Source: Gemmatirosa kalamazoonensis (lineage in GTDB: Bacteria; Gemmatimonadota; Gemmatimonadetes; Gemmatimonadales; Gemmatimonadaceae). From it: a DNA stretch of 64,000 nt. The stretch covers positions 434,001 to 498,000 of the forward strand of contig NZ_CP007130.1 of assembly GCF_000522985.1 (NCBI RefSeq). Reading direction: 5' to 3'. Below, piece by piece: positions 16,154 through 25,057 of this stretch; positions within the stretch are counted from its first letter, which is position 1, and each line of letters starts with the position of its first letter. Below the pieces are notes generated by a model. It saw nothing but the letters and a program-made list of their open reading frames with translations, was not told the DNA's origin and ran no database searches. The translations under genes were made by a program, and so were the position numbers.

Positions 16154-18103
16154 TCACGGCGACGTGCGCAGCCGCCAGCCGCTGGAGTCGCGCACGAGCG
16201 TGGCGAGCGACGTCGCGTCGGACTTGAGGTGGTCGCGCACGCCGTTCAGCGTGATCTCGATCCGGCTCTGCACCGTGGCCGCGATGACGTCGCCGTCGAA
16301 CTTCGTGTCGAGCACCGTCAGGCGCGCGTCGATGCGCTTCGCGTTGTGGAACACTTTCGCCCACTGCGCGCGCTCCTTCTCCGGCATGTACGGCACCGCG
16401 CGGCTCAGCGCCGCGAGGTCCCGCGTCGACAGCGCGATCGCGAACGCGTCGACGGCCTGCTGCGCATCGCGGCGCGCCTCGGCGACGCGCGCGGCATCGG
16501 GTCGGCTCGCCGCCGAGGCCGTGTCGTCGCGGCCGCGGCGCCACAGCGACTCGGCCGCGGCCGCGAACTCCTCGTTGCGGACGACGGCCTTCGACGACGG
16601 CGACGGCGCCTCGAGATGCAGATCGGGAATCGTCCCGTCGACCCGCGGCGCGCCGGCGAGCATCGAGTCGAGGTGCGAGGACAGCACCGACGCGCGCGAC
16701 GTGTCCTCGGTGCTCGCCGCGGTTCTGTCCGCGGCGGCTTCCGCGACATGGTCCGGCGCGCGCGGCGACGAATCGACGGCCACCTTGTCGCGCGCGACGG
16801 CCGCCTGCACGCGCGGCGAGGCGTCCGCGGCGGGCCGCGCGCTCGGCGTCGCCCGCAGGGCGAGCGTTCCCGCCGCGACGGCGGAGATCTCGCGCGGCGC
16901 CGGCTCGGGCGAGCCGGCACCCCGCAGCGCCGCCGTCGCGACGATGAGCACGCCCGCGCTCACCAGTGCCGCCGCGAGGCGCCGCCGCGCGAGCGGTGCG
17001 AGCACGTCGCTCCAGCGGCGCTCGGCGTCGACATCGCCGGACACGTCGGACGTCACCGCCGCGGCGGTCGGCCGATTCGGCCACTCATCGAGCTCGGTCC
17101 ACGGCACCTGCGCGGCGAGCGCCGCCTCGGTCATCCAGCGCGGCGTGTCGGCGTCGATCGACAGCTCGAGGATCGCCGGCGACGGCAACGGCTCGGGCTC
17201 GGCTGCCGACATCGGCATCGGATCCTCGGCCGCGACGAACTGCTCCCAGAGCGCCTTCACGCTCGGGGGACGCAGCTGCGGGTCGGCCGACCGCGCGGCG
17301 GCGAGCACCTCGGCCGTGGTACGGGCGTCCGGCGCGGAGTCGGCGCCGCGCGCGGCCCTGCGACGCCGCCCGCCGCGACGTGGCGGCTCGGACACGTCGC
17401 TGACCGACGGCGGGGGCGCCTGGTCGCGGGCGAACTGCAGCAGCGACGCGAGCGAGAAGACGTCGGACCGCGCGTCGAGCGCCCTCCCGGCGACGTACTC
17501 GGGGCTCAGGAACGGCAGCTCGTGCGGCGCGAACGTGCGCCCGATCGCGTCGGTGCCGATGCCGAGCACGCTCACCGACTCGTCGCGCCGGTCGGCCGAC
17601 CACTCGAGCAGGATGCTGTCCGGCGTGAGGCCGCCGTGGAACAGCCCCAGCGCGTGCGCCTCCTCGAGCGCGTCGACGACGAGCTTCCCGATGCGCATCA
17701 GCCGCTCGGGCTCGAGTCGTCCGAACTGCGTCACGATCTCGCGGAGCGTCGGGCCGCGGCGGTGCTCGATGGCGAAGAAGACGCGCCCGCTCGACGTGCG
17801 GCCCCACGGATCCACCGTCGGGAAGGACGGATGCGCGAGTCGTCGCGCCAGATCCAGCTCGTCCGTGACACGCTGCACCGAAGCGGGGTCCTGCATCGCG
17901 GCTGGTCGCAGCACGTACAGCACGCGCGGTGCACCGGTCGGCAGGTGGAACGCGTGCATGACGTCGGCACCGGGATAGCGCGTCAGGAGCGCCTGCAGCT
18001 CGTACTCGCCGACGTAGCGCGGGGGACCCCGCCGTTCGAGGGTCACGTCCGGCGGGCCGAAGCCGGGTTCCGCCACCTGCCATGTCTCGGTCTGCTCGTA
18101 CAT
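16154..18103 (-). CDS. Membrane-anchored Ser/Thr protein kinase-like pseudokinase
   Basis: The product is 649 residues. Residues about 33-310 keep the protein-kinase fold order, with an N-lobe, a helix reading EEAHALGLFHGGLTPDSILL, and a DVFSLASLLQF segment like DxxSLG in helix F. The catalytic residues are gone: HRDxKPxN is HGGLTPDS (156-163), DFG is LGIG (180-183), and the ATP lysine region reads RVLYVLRP. One membrane helix at about 370-390 (AALVSAGVLIVATAAL) is followed by an Ala/Asp-rich linker and a C-terminal extracytoplasmic domain. A scaffold or signalling role is inferred. It is not in an obvious operon. Confidence 0.7.
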   Translation of the reverse strand: MYEQTETWQVAEPGFGPPDVTLERRGPPRYVGEYELQALLTRYPGADVMHAFHLPTGAPRVLYVLRPAAMQDPASVQRVTDELDLARRLAHPSFPTVDPWGRTSSGRVFFAIEHRRGPTLREIVTQFGRLEPERLMRIGKLVVDALEEAHALGLFHGGLTPDSILLEWSADRRDESVSVLGIGTDAIGRTFAPHELPFLSPEYVAGRALDARSDVFSLASLLQFARDQAPPPSVSDVSEPPRRGGRRRRAARGADSAPDARTTAEVLAAARSADPQLRPPSVKALWEQFVAAEDPMPMSAAEPEPLPSPAILELSIDADTPRWMTEAALAAQVPWTELDEWPNRPTAAAVTSDVSGDVDAERRWSDVLAPLARRRLAAALVSAGVLIVATAALRGAGSPEPAPREISAVAAGTLALRATPSARPAADASPRVQAAVARDKVAVDSSPRAPDHVAEAAADRTAASTEDTSRASVLSSHLDSMLAGAPRVDGTIPDLHLEAPSPSSKAVVRNEEFAAAAESLWRRGRDDTASAASRPDAARVAEARRDAQQAVDAFAIALSTRDLAALSRAVPYMPEKERAQWAKVFHNAKRIDARLTVLDTKFDGDVIAATVQSRIEITLNGVRDHLKSDATSLATLVRDSSGWRLRTSP

Positions 18104-18405
18104 TGCGCCCTCCGCATCCCGCGTCAGCGTCCCGCGTCAGCCGTCCGCGACGCCAGCGCGGAGGGCTCGAGAACGATCGGTGCCCCGGCGATCACCGGGT
18201 CACAGCGACGCTCTCGGTCTACTCATTGGGACCACGCCGCCGCGACCGGATGCGAATCACCAGCATCTCGGGCGCGAGTCGGACTGGGGAATCCGACGCG
18301 GACGGCGGGGAAAGGCGGAGATTGGGGGGACGATCCCGGCGCGTCCGTCGCTCGGTGCGAGACGCTGCCCGAAGATCGTGACGACCATCATTAGGACCAA
18401 AGCGA
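18104..18405. other. 302-bp intergenic region, divergent promoters
   Basis: This gap separates the pseudokinase start from the GH9 gene start. It holds a tandem pair of CCCGCGTCAGCGT-like repeats at about 18119-18141 and a short CCGG dyad near 18187. I recognise no RNA gene and no reading frame with coding character. It presumably holds both promoters. Confidence 0.4.
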
Positions 18406-20814
18406 ATGCGCGCAAGAGAGAGCCGGGCCCTCACAGTCACCCGTGTCGTGCTGCTCGCGGCCGCGCTCGCTACCCGCGCGGCGGCGCAGGCGCCGCGCCC
18501 GCTCCTTCCGATCGACTTCACACGGTCATGGGAGCACCGCGCGTTAGGCAAGCCGGTGCGCGCGCGTCGCGCCCTCGACGACTCGGCCGGCCTCGCGAGC
18601 TGGCGAATGACGGGCACCGGCCGCCTCTCCATCGCGCCGGTGCCGGCCCTCGGCGGCGAGCGCGCGCTGCGCGTCGACATGCAGCTCTTCACCGGCCCGC
18701 CGGCGCCGACGCGCAACCGCCTCCCCGCGGTGACGCTCTCGCGCGCCCTCGGCGGCGAGGACTGGCGCGACTACGATCGGCTGTCGCTCTGGGTGCGCGC
18801 GGAGGCGACGGGCTTTCCGACGGTGCCGCTGCAGATCGTGCTGCACAACGACGGCGAGGAGAAGGTGCCCGACCGCTACGGGCGCGAGGGGATCCACTAC
18901 GTCACGCTCGTCGGCGACGGCGCGTGGCGGCAGGTGGTGTGGGGGATCGACCCGCTGGCGCGCGACCGCGTGACGACGCTGGAGATCGGCTACTGGGCGA
19001 ACAAGATGCTCGCGGCGCCCGAGGACCGCGTGGCGTTCGAGATCGCGCGCGTGGAGCTGCAGCGCGTGGACGCGGACCATCACACGGGATGGGCGCCGGC
19101 GCCGGGAACGATCGCGTTCAGCCACACCGGGTACGACGCGAACGGCGCGAAGACGGCGCTCGCGAGCGGCCTCGCGTCGCGCGACTTCGAGGTGCTGCGC
19201 GTGGACGACTCCGCGCTCGGCACCGTGGCGCTGCGCGGCACCGTCGACGACGTGCGCACGCGGCTCGGCGCGTTCCAGCGGCTCGACTTCTCCGCGCTGC
19301 GCGCGCCCGGCACGTACGTGCTGCGCGCGGGCGACGTCACCACGCGGCCGTTCCGCGTCGGGCCCGACCCGTGGACGCGTACCGTGTGGGAGGTGCTGAA
19401 CTTCTTCTACGCGGAGCGGTGCGGCTTCCCCGTGCCCGGGGTGCACGGCGTCGATCACGTCGACTGGTTCGCCACGCACGGCGCCGAGCGCGTGACGATG
19501 AGCGGCGGCTGGCACGACGCGGGCGACCTGTCGCAGGGCGTGATCAACACCGGCGAGGCGACGTATTCGATGTTCGCGCTCGCCGAGCGCCTGCGCACGT
19601 CCGGTGGCGATCCGGCCCTCGTCGCGCGGCTGCTCGAGGAGGCGCGGTGGGGGCTCGAGTGGACGCTGCGCGTGCGCTTCGACGGCGGATGGCGCGTCGC
19701 GTTCGGCAGCCACAACCTGTGGACGAACGGCGTCGTCGGCGACGCGGACGACCGCACGGTGGAGGCGAAGAACAACCCGAACGCGAACTACATCGCCGCC
19801 GCGGCGGAGGCGCTGGCCGCGCGCGTGCTGCGCGCCGACGACCCCACGCTCGCCGCCCGCAGCCTGCGCACGGCGGTGGACGACTGGGAGGCCGCGATCC
19901 GCGGGGTGGAGAGCGCGGCGACGCGTCACACGCCGGCGTTCGCGGCGACGCGCATGGAGCTCGCGTCGATCGGCGCCACGGCGTCGCTGGAGCTGTACCG
20001 CGCGACCGGGGAGCGTCGCTACGCCGACACCGCCGCGTCGCTCGCGCGCACGATCGTCGCCTCGCAGCAGACGCGTCCCGTCGGCCGTGAGCTGCCGCTC
20101 GCGGGCTTCTTCTACACGGGCCCCGACCGCGACACGCTGTTCCACCAGTTCCACCGCGGCAACGACCAGGCGCCGATCGTGGCACTCGCGTCGCTCGCTG
20201 AGACGCTGCGCGACCATCCGGACCGGCCGGCGTGGCTGGCCGCCGTCGCGCGGTGGGCGGACTACGAGAAGCGGATCGCCGCGACGACGTCGCCGTGGGA
20301 CGTGCTGCCCGCGTACGTCTATCGCCTGCGCGACACCGTGGAGGTGCCCGACTCCGGCGCGCTGCATCTCGCGACGCGCGCGAGCTATCGCGCACAGGTG
20401 CTCGCCGGCCTGTCGTTAGGCGACGACTGGTACCTGCGCGCGTTCCCCGTGTGGTTCGCGCGGCGCGGCAACTACGGCGTGCTCCTGTCGCAGGCGAAGG
20501 GGCTCGCCGCCGCGTCGCGGCTGCGCGGCGACTCCGCGGGGCTCGATCTCGCGCGGCGGCAGGCGCAGTGGATCGTCGGCCGCAACCCGTTCGCGCAGAG
20601 CACGCTGTACGGCGAGGGCTACGACTGGGCGCAGCAGTACAGCGTGTCGTCGGGCGACTTCGTGGGCGCGCTGCCGGTGGGCATGCAGAGTCGCGGCGAC
20701 TCCGACCTCCCGTACTGGCCGTCGCAGAACATGTACGTGTACAAGGAGGTGTGGGTGCACCCGGCGAGCCGGTGGCTGTGGCTGATGGCGGATCTGTTAG
20801 GCGGGCCGCGGTGA
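18406..20814 (+). CDS. Secreted glycoside hydrolase family 9 (endoglucanase-like)
   Basis: The 802-residue precursor has a signal peptide (VVLLAAALATRAAAQ). An N-terminal carbohydrate-binding-like beta domain comes first, then an Ig-like domain of the CelD_N type (about 225-335). A GH9 alpha/alpha-barrel follows from about 340. The barrel has GGWHDAGDLSQ with the catalytic-base aspartates, and late motifs IVGRNPFAQSTLYGEGYDW and a Glu in YVYKEVWVHP, where the family has its acid. GH9 enzymes cut beta-1,4-glucans outside the cell. Three CGTTAGGC-type sites lie within the gene. No cellulosome module is seen. Confidence 0.85.
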   Translation: MRARESRALTVTRVVLLAAALATRAAAQAPRPLLPIDFTRSWEHRALGKPVRARRALDDSAGLASWRMTGTGRLSIAPVPALGGERALRVDMQLFTGPPAPTRNRLPAVTLSRALGGEDWRDYDRLSLWVRAEATGFPTVPLQIVLHNDGEEKVPDRYGREGIHYVTLVGDGAWRQVVWGIDPLARDRVTTLEIGYWANKMLAAPEDRVAFEIARVELQRVDADHHTGWAPAPGTIAFSHTGYDANGAKTALASGLASRDFEVLRVDDSALGTVALRGTVDDVRTRLGAFQRLDFSALRAPGTYVLRAGDVTTRPFRVGPDPWTRTVWEVLNFFYAERCGFPVPGVHGVDHVDWFATHGAERVTMSGGWHDAGDLSQGVINTGEATYSMFALAERLRTSGGDPALVARLLEEARWGLEWTLRVRFDGGWRVAFGSHNLWTNGVVGDADDRTVEAKNNPNANYIAAAAEALAARVLRADDPTLAARSLRTAVDDWEAAIRGVESAATRHTPAFAATRMELASIGATASLELYRATGERRYADTAASLARTIVASQQTRPVGRELPLAGFFYTGPDRDTLFHQFHRGNDQAPIVALASLAETLRDHPDRPAWLAAVARWADYEKRIAATTSPWDVLPAYVYRLRDTVEVPDSGALHLATRASYRAQVLAGLSLGDDWYLRAFPVWFARRGNYGVLLSQAKGLAAASRLRGDSAGLDLARRQAQWIVGRNPFAQSTLYGEGYDWAQQYSVSSGDFVGALPVGMQSRGDSDLPYWPSQNMYVYKEVWVHPASRWLWLMADLLGGPR

Positions 20815-20826
20815 CCGCGCTCCGCC

Positions 20827-21046
20827 GCTCACGCGGAGCCGCGGAGAACGCGGAGCACTGCCTTGGCAGAGCTGTCCTCTTTGATCGAACCACAGGTTCG
20901 AGGTGCTGGGCGAGTACGACTGGGGATCCAACGGCGATGAAGAGGATCTCGAGATCGTTTCAATCGCACTTGGATCCCCGGAGTACTCGCCTGGCACCTG
21001 GCCCCATCGGTGTCCTCTGCGGCCCTCTGCGTCCTCTGCGGCTCAC
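20827..21046. repeat. Palindromic intergenic element, family A, copy 1
   Basis: The core 20900-20999 is a nested palindrome: GAGGTG..GGCGAGTAC..TGGGGATCC on the left mirrored by TGGATCCCC..GTACTCGCC..CACCT on the right, with GAGGATCTCGAGATC at the centre. The outer arms are runs of roughly 10-bp units, CGCGGAG-type on the left and CTCTGCGKCC-type on the right. Close copies occur at 26835-27106 and 34989-35222. It fills the gap between the GH9 gene and the selenocysteine cassette. Confidence 0.75.
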
Positions 21047-21063
21047 ACGAACCGCCCCGATTC

Positions 21064-21092
21064 TTGACACTGGACCGCACGCCGGTCAGGCT
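21064..21092 (+). promoter_or_regulatory. Putative promoter of the selenoprotein-selA-selB operon
   Basis: A perfect -35 TTGACA at 21064-21069 is followed, after 17 bases, by a poor -10 match (CAGGCT). It lies about 42 bp upstream of the ATG at 21134 and just outside palindromic element A copy 1. The -35 is seen directly; activity is inferred. Confidence 0.35.
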
Positions 21093-21133
21093 GAGTGAGC
21101 GTCGTTCAAGCGTCTCTCGACAGAGGTCACCGC

Positions 21134-21730
21134 ATGGAGCCGATGTTCCTTCCCGAGGTGGAGGCGAACCCGAAGCCGGGGGCGTACACCGCCGCGATCG
21201 AGCAGATGAAGCAGGCGGGGATGCAGGAGTACCCGCAGATCTGGCACCTGTTCGGCTATCTGCCGAGCGCGACGCAGCATCTCGCCCGGTTCACGCAGGA
21301 GATCCTGCGCGGGCCGGCGCCGCTGTCGCCGGGGCTGCGGGAGCTGATCGCGGCGTACACGTCGCAGCGCAACCACTGTCCGTTCTGAATCGCCTCGCAC
21401 GCCGCGGTCGCGGCGGAGCTGCTGGAGGACGAGGCGCTGGTGCAGGAGGTGCTCCACGACGCGCAGACGTCGCGCCTCGACGCTCGACACAAGGTGCTGT
21501 TCGCGTTCATCGACCGCGTGAACCACGACTCGCCGCGCATCACGGCGGACGACGTGGCGGCGGTGCGCGCCGCGGGCTGGACGGACGAGGCGCTGTACTT
21601 CGCCATCACCGTCTGCGCGCTGTTCAACTTCTACAACCGCTGGATCGACGCCACCGGCGTGCACGCGCTCTCCGATGAGGCGCACCGCGCCGGCGGCAAG
21701 CGCATGAAGACCGGGACGTACGCGCGGTGA
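21134..21730 (+). CDS. AhpD-like selenoprotein (CxxU, in-frame UGA at 21386-21388)
   Basis: Read straight through one TGA, this is a 198-residue carboxymuconolactone-decarboxylase/AhpD-fold protein. The UGA is codon 85 in NHCPFU-IASH, exactly where AhpD-like peroxidases have CxxCxxxH, so it should encode the resolving or peroxidatic selenocysteine (C82, U85, H89). The frame after the UGA runs on unbroken to 21730 with GC-rich third positions and normal AhpD sequence (VLFAFIDRVNHDSPRIT, LFNFYNRWIDATG). A SECIS-like hairpin follows the UGA. AGAGG lies before the ATG. It is 50 bp upstream of selA in the same operon. A thiol/selenol peroxidase or oxidoreductase role is inferred from the family. 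Confidence 0.85.
21386..21436 (+). promoter_or_regulatory. UGA selenocysteine codon with bacterial SECIS hairpin
   Basis: Seventeen bases after the UGA is a 6-bp stem CGCCGC/GCGGCG (21400-21405 with 21410-21415) closed by the loop GGUC. GGUC is the core of the E. coli fdhF loop that SelB binds, at nearly the same distance. A 7-bp lower stem CGCCTCG/CGAGGCG (21391-21397 with 21430-21436) encloses it. Confidence 0.75.
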
Positions 21731-21780
21731 GCCGGCGGTGAGCCGGGCGCCGCGCGGCGCCCCCTCACCGCCTAACGATC

Positions 21781-23148
21781 GTGTCCGACACCCCGGCGCT
21801 CGCGCGCCTTCCCTCGGTCGACGAGGTGCTCCGGCATCCCGCGTTCGCCGCAGCGGCCGGCGGGCTGGCCGACGCGTACCGCACGCGGCTCGTGCGGCAG
21901 ACGATCCAGACGCGTCGACGCCGCCTCCTCGACGACCCGCCCGCCGACGGCGCCGACGTGCGCGCGGACGTCGTCGCCGACTGTGCGCGCGAGGCGCGGG
22001 CGCTCGCGCGGCCGTTCCCGCGGCGCGTGATCAACGCGACCGGCGTGCTGCTCCACACGAACCTCGGCCGCGCGCCGCTCGGCGAGCTGCTCGCGGGGCT
22101 CGAGGACACGCTCGGCGGCTACACCGACCTCGAGTGGGACGAGGCCACGCTCGGCCGCGGCAATCGCGACGAGGGACTCGCGGCCCAACTCCGCCTGCTC
22201 ACCGGGGCCGAGTCGGCGATCGTGGTGAACAACTGCGCGAGCGCGCTGCTGCTCGCGCTGCACACGCTCGCCGCGGGACGCGCGGCGCTCGTGAGCCGGT
22301 CGGAGCTCGTGGAGATCGGCGGCTCGTTCCGCGTGCCGGAGATCATCGAGGCGAGCGGGTGCCGACTGCGCGAGGTCGGCACCACGAACCGCACCCGCGC
22401 CGCCGACTTCGAGCGCGCCGCGACCGACGGTGGCGCGGCGGTACTGCTCAAGGTGCACCAGTCGAACTTCGTGCAGCGCGGCTTCGTGGAGTCGGTATCG
22501 ACCGACGAGATGGTGGCGCTCGGCCGCGCGCTCGGGGTACCGGTGCTGGAGGACAACGGCTCGGGGCTCGTGGTGCCTAACGGCGCGCCGCCGCTCGGCG
22601 ACGAGCCGCACGTCGCCGCGAGCGTGGCGCGCGGCGTGGACGTCGTGTGCTTCAGCGGCGACAAGCTGCTCGGCGGCGTGCAGGCGGGGATCGTCGTCGG
22701 CCGAGCGCCGCTCGTGGACGCGATGCGGCGCAACCCGCTGTTCCGCGCGCTGCGCCTCGACAAGGTGCGCATCGCGCTGCTGCATCGCTGCCTCGCGCCG
22801 CACCTCGCGGGCGACGAGCGCGGGCTGCCGCTGTGGCGACTGTTCCACGCGGACGTGGACGAGGTGCGCGCGCGCGCGTCCACGCTGCGGCTGCCGTCAT
22901 GGGCGCGGCCGGTGCCCCTCCGTGCCACGCTCGGCGGCGGCTCGAACCCGGAGGCCGACTTCCCGAGCTGGGGACTCGAGCTCGCGCATCCCACGCTCGG
23001 CGCGGAGCGCGTGCGGCGCGCGCTCGCCGGCCGCGACGTGCCGATCGTGGGCTACGTGCGGCAGGACCGCTGCTTCCTCGACGTGCGCACCGTGCTGCCG
23101 GCCGATCTTCCGGAGATCCAGGCGGCGCTCGACACGCTGGATCGTTAG
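21781..23148 (+). CDS. selA: L-seryl-tRNA(Sec) selenium transferase
   Basis: The product is 455 residues, the usual length. This PLP enzyme converts seryl-tRNA(Sec) to selenocysteyl-tRNA(Sec) with selenophosphate. Family signatures are present: RRVINATGVLLHTNLGRAPL, DLEWDEATLGRGNRD, the NNCASALLLAL PLP pocket, and the Schiff-base lysine in CFSGDKLLGG (K295 by my count, the number used for E. coli SelA). It starts at GTG. The TAG stop lies in a CGTTAGGC octamer, and selB starts two bases later. Confidence 0.95.
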   Translation: MSDTPALARLPSVDEVLRHPAFAAAAGGLADAYRTRLVRQTIQTRRRRLLDDPPADGADVRADVVADCAREARALARPFPRRVINATGVLLHTNLGRAPLGELLAGLEDTLGGYTDLEWDEATLGRGNRDEGLAAQLRLLTGAESAIVVNNCASALLLALHTLAAGRAALVSRSELVEIGGSFRVPEIIEASGCRLREVGTTNRTRAADFERAATDGGAAVLLKVHQSNFVQRGFVESVSTDEMVALGRALGVPVLEDNGSGLVVPNGAPPLGDEPHVAASVARGVDVVCFSGDKLLGGVQAGIVVGRAPLVDAMRRNPLFRALRLDKVRIALLHRCLAPHLAGDERGLPLWRLFHADVDEVRARASTLRLPSWARPVPLRATLGGGSNPEADFPSWGLELAHPTLGAERVRRALAGRDVPIVGYVRQDRCFLDVRTVLPADLPEIQAALDTLDR

Positions 23149-23150
23149 GC

Positions 23151-25016
23151 ATGCGGCTCATCGGCACCGCGGGACACATCGACCACGGCAAGTCGACGCT
23201 CGTGCAGGCGCTCACCGGCGTGCACCCGTCGCGGCTCCCCGAGGAGCGCGCGCGCGGCATGACGATCGACCTGGGCTACGCTCATCTCGACCACCCGGAC
23301 GGGCACCGGCTCGGCGTGGTGGACGTGCCGGGGCACGAGAAGCTGGTGAAGAACATGGTCGCCGGCGCGACGGGGTTCGAGCTCGCGCTGTGGGTGGTCG
23401 ACGCGCGCGAGAGCGTGATGCCGCAGTCGCGCGAGCACCTGCACATCCTGGAGCTGCTCGGCGTGCGCGCGCTGATGCCGGTGATCACGAAGGCCGCCGT
23501 GGCGACGGCCGAGCAGATCGAACGCACGGAGCGCGACGTGGCGTCGCTCGTGTCGGACGTCGCGCTGCCGGTGCTCGCGTCGCACGTGGTGGACTCGGTG
23601 AGCGGCGCGGGGATCGCGGAGCTGAAGCGCGCGATTTTCGCCGCGACGCGTGACCAACCTGCCGACGACGACGCGCCGCCGTACCTCGCGATCGACCGCG
23701 CGTTCAGCGTGAAGGGCGTGGGCACGGTGGTCACCGGCACGCTCGTGCGCGGCACGCTGGCCGAGGGCGACGAGGTCGTGGTGACGTCGGCGCCGGGCAC
23801 GTGGCGCGTGCGCGCGCTCACGAACCATCACGCGCGCGTGGCGCGCATCGGCGCCGGTCACCGCGTGGGCGTGAACCTCGCCGGGCTGCATGCCGACGAC
23901 GTGCGCCGCGGCGACGTTCTCGTGTCGCCCGCGCACCCGTATCGGGCGCGGCGGGTGAACGCGCGCCTGCGGTGGACACCCGACGCGCCCCGCGCGTGGA
24001 AGCACGGCGCACCGCTGCTGTTCCACGCGGGCTGCCTGGAGGTGGAGTGCCGGCTGTGGGGAACGGAGGAGGCGGACGGCGCGTCGTGGGCGCAGCTCGA
24101 GCTCTCGCGCGAGGCGTGCTTCTTTCCCGGACAGCGGTTCATCCTGCGCGGCGGCACCCCGCTCGCTACGGTGGGCGGTGGCGAGATCCTCGACCTCGCG
24201 CCCGACCGGCCGCGGCGCGTGACGATGGCGGAGCGCGCGGCGTACGTCGCACGCGCGCGCGGCGACGAGTGCCTGTCGGTCTACCACGCCGCCGCCGGCG
24301 CGACGGTGCTGGACCTCGCGGCGCTCGCGCGACGGTGGATGGTGGCCGAGGACACGCTGCGTCGCGACGTGGCGCGGAGCGCGTCGCTGCGACTGCTGAC
24401 ACCCGACGGGCCGCTCGCGTGGAGCACGAGCGCAGCGACCGCCGCGCGCGAGCGGCTCCGCCGGTGGCTCGACGCGGAGCCACGCGACGAGCACGCGGTG
24501 CCCTACGAGCGTGTCGCGCGCGAGCTTCGTCTGCCGCCGGCGCACGTGCAGGCGGTGATGCGAGCGCTGCTCGCGGCCGACGCCGAGTCGGCGTCACGCC
24601 TGCGGCTCGACGGCGCCGCGGCGGTCGTGCATCCGGGGCGCGTGGAGCTCGCGCCGGAGGACCAGCGGCTCGCCGACGCGCTGCTCGCGCGGCTGCGGCG
24701 CGAGTGGCTCAAGCCGTCGACGGTGGACGCGTACCGTGAGCTGCTCCCCGCCCCGCGCGGCGCCCTGGACCGCGTGGTGGCGCGGCTGTGCGAGGCGGGG
24801 CGGCTGGTGCGCGTGAGCCGCGACCTGGTGCTGCACGCCGACGCCGCGCGCGCGCTGCGCAACGCGCCGGCGCACTACGGGCTGGACGCCGTGCGCGCGG
24901 CGGAGTTCGGCCAGGCGTTAGGCCTCACGCGCAAGCACGGCATTCCCTATCTGGAGTTCCTGAACCGGGAGGGGATCATGCGGCGCGCGGGGGACGTGCA
25001 CCATCGCGTGCGATGA
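23151..25016 (+). CDS. selB: Selenocysteine-specific elongation factor SelB
   Basis: The product is 621 residues. The N-terminal GTPase has G1 GTAGHIDHGKSTL and G3 DVPGHEK, with the SelB-specific RGMTIDLGYAHL switch. EF-Tu-like beta domains follow, and then C-terminal winged helices that bind SECIS RNA (RLPPAHVQAVMRALL, FGQALGLTRKHGIPYLEFLNREGIMRR). The G4 motif reads TKAA (113-116) instead of TKxD, so the guanine-specificity aspartate is missing. The ATG is two bases from the selA stop, so the two are co-translated. A terminator-like hairpin follows. Confidence 0.95.
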   Translation: MRLIGTAGHIDHGKSTLVQALTGVHPSRLPEERARGMTIDLGYAHLDHPDGHRLGVVDVPGHEKLVKNMVAGATGFELALWVVDARESVMPQSREHLHILELLGVRALMPVITKAAVATAEQIERTERDVASLVSDVALPVLASHVVDSVSGAGIAELKRAIFAATRDQPADDDAPPYLAIDRAFSVKGVGTVVTGTLVRGTLAEGDEVVVTSAPGTWRVRALTNHHARVARIGAGHRVGVNLAGLHADDVRRGDVLVSPAHPYRARRVNARLRWTPDAPRAWKHGAPLLFHAGCLEVECRLWGTEEADGASWAQLELSREACFFPGQRFILRGGTPLATVGGGEILDLAPDRPRRVTMAERAAYVARARGDECLSVYHAAAGATVLDLAALARRWMVAEDTLRRDVARSASLRLLTPDGPLAWSTSAATAARERLRRWLDAEPRDEHAVPYERVARELRLPPAHVQAVMRALLAADAESASRLRLDGAAAVVHPGRVELAPEDQRLADALLARLRREWLKPSTVDAYRELLPAPRGALDRVVARLCEAGRLVRVSRDLVLHADAARALRNAPAHYGLDAVRAAEFGQALGLTRKHGIPYLEFLNREGIMRRAGDVHHRVR

Positions 25017-25039
25017 GGAACGGCAGCGCACGATCTTCG

Positions 25040-25057
25040 GCTCGGCAGGGGCCGAGC
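25040..25057. terminator. Bidirectional terminator-like hairpin between selB and selD
   Basis: GCTCGGC-AGGG-GCCGAGC is a perfect 7-bp stem with a 4-base loop in the 41-bp gap between the convergent selB and selD genes, touching the selD stop. No T-run follows. Confidence 0.5.

Noticed and set aside
21095-21388. A complete short protein ending at the TGA, followed by an unrelated ORF
   Set aside because: Both parts are in one frame, join in the AhpD active-site motif, and a SECIS hairpin and the whole Sec machinery are adjacent.
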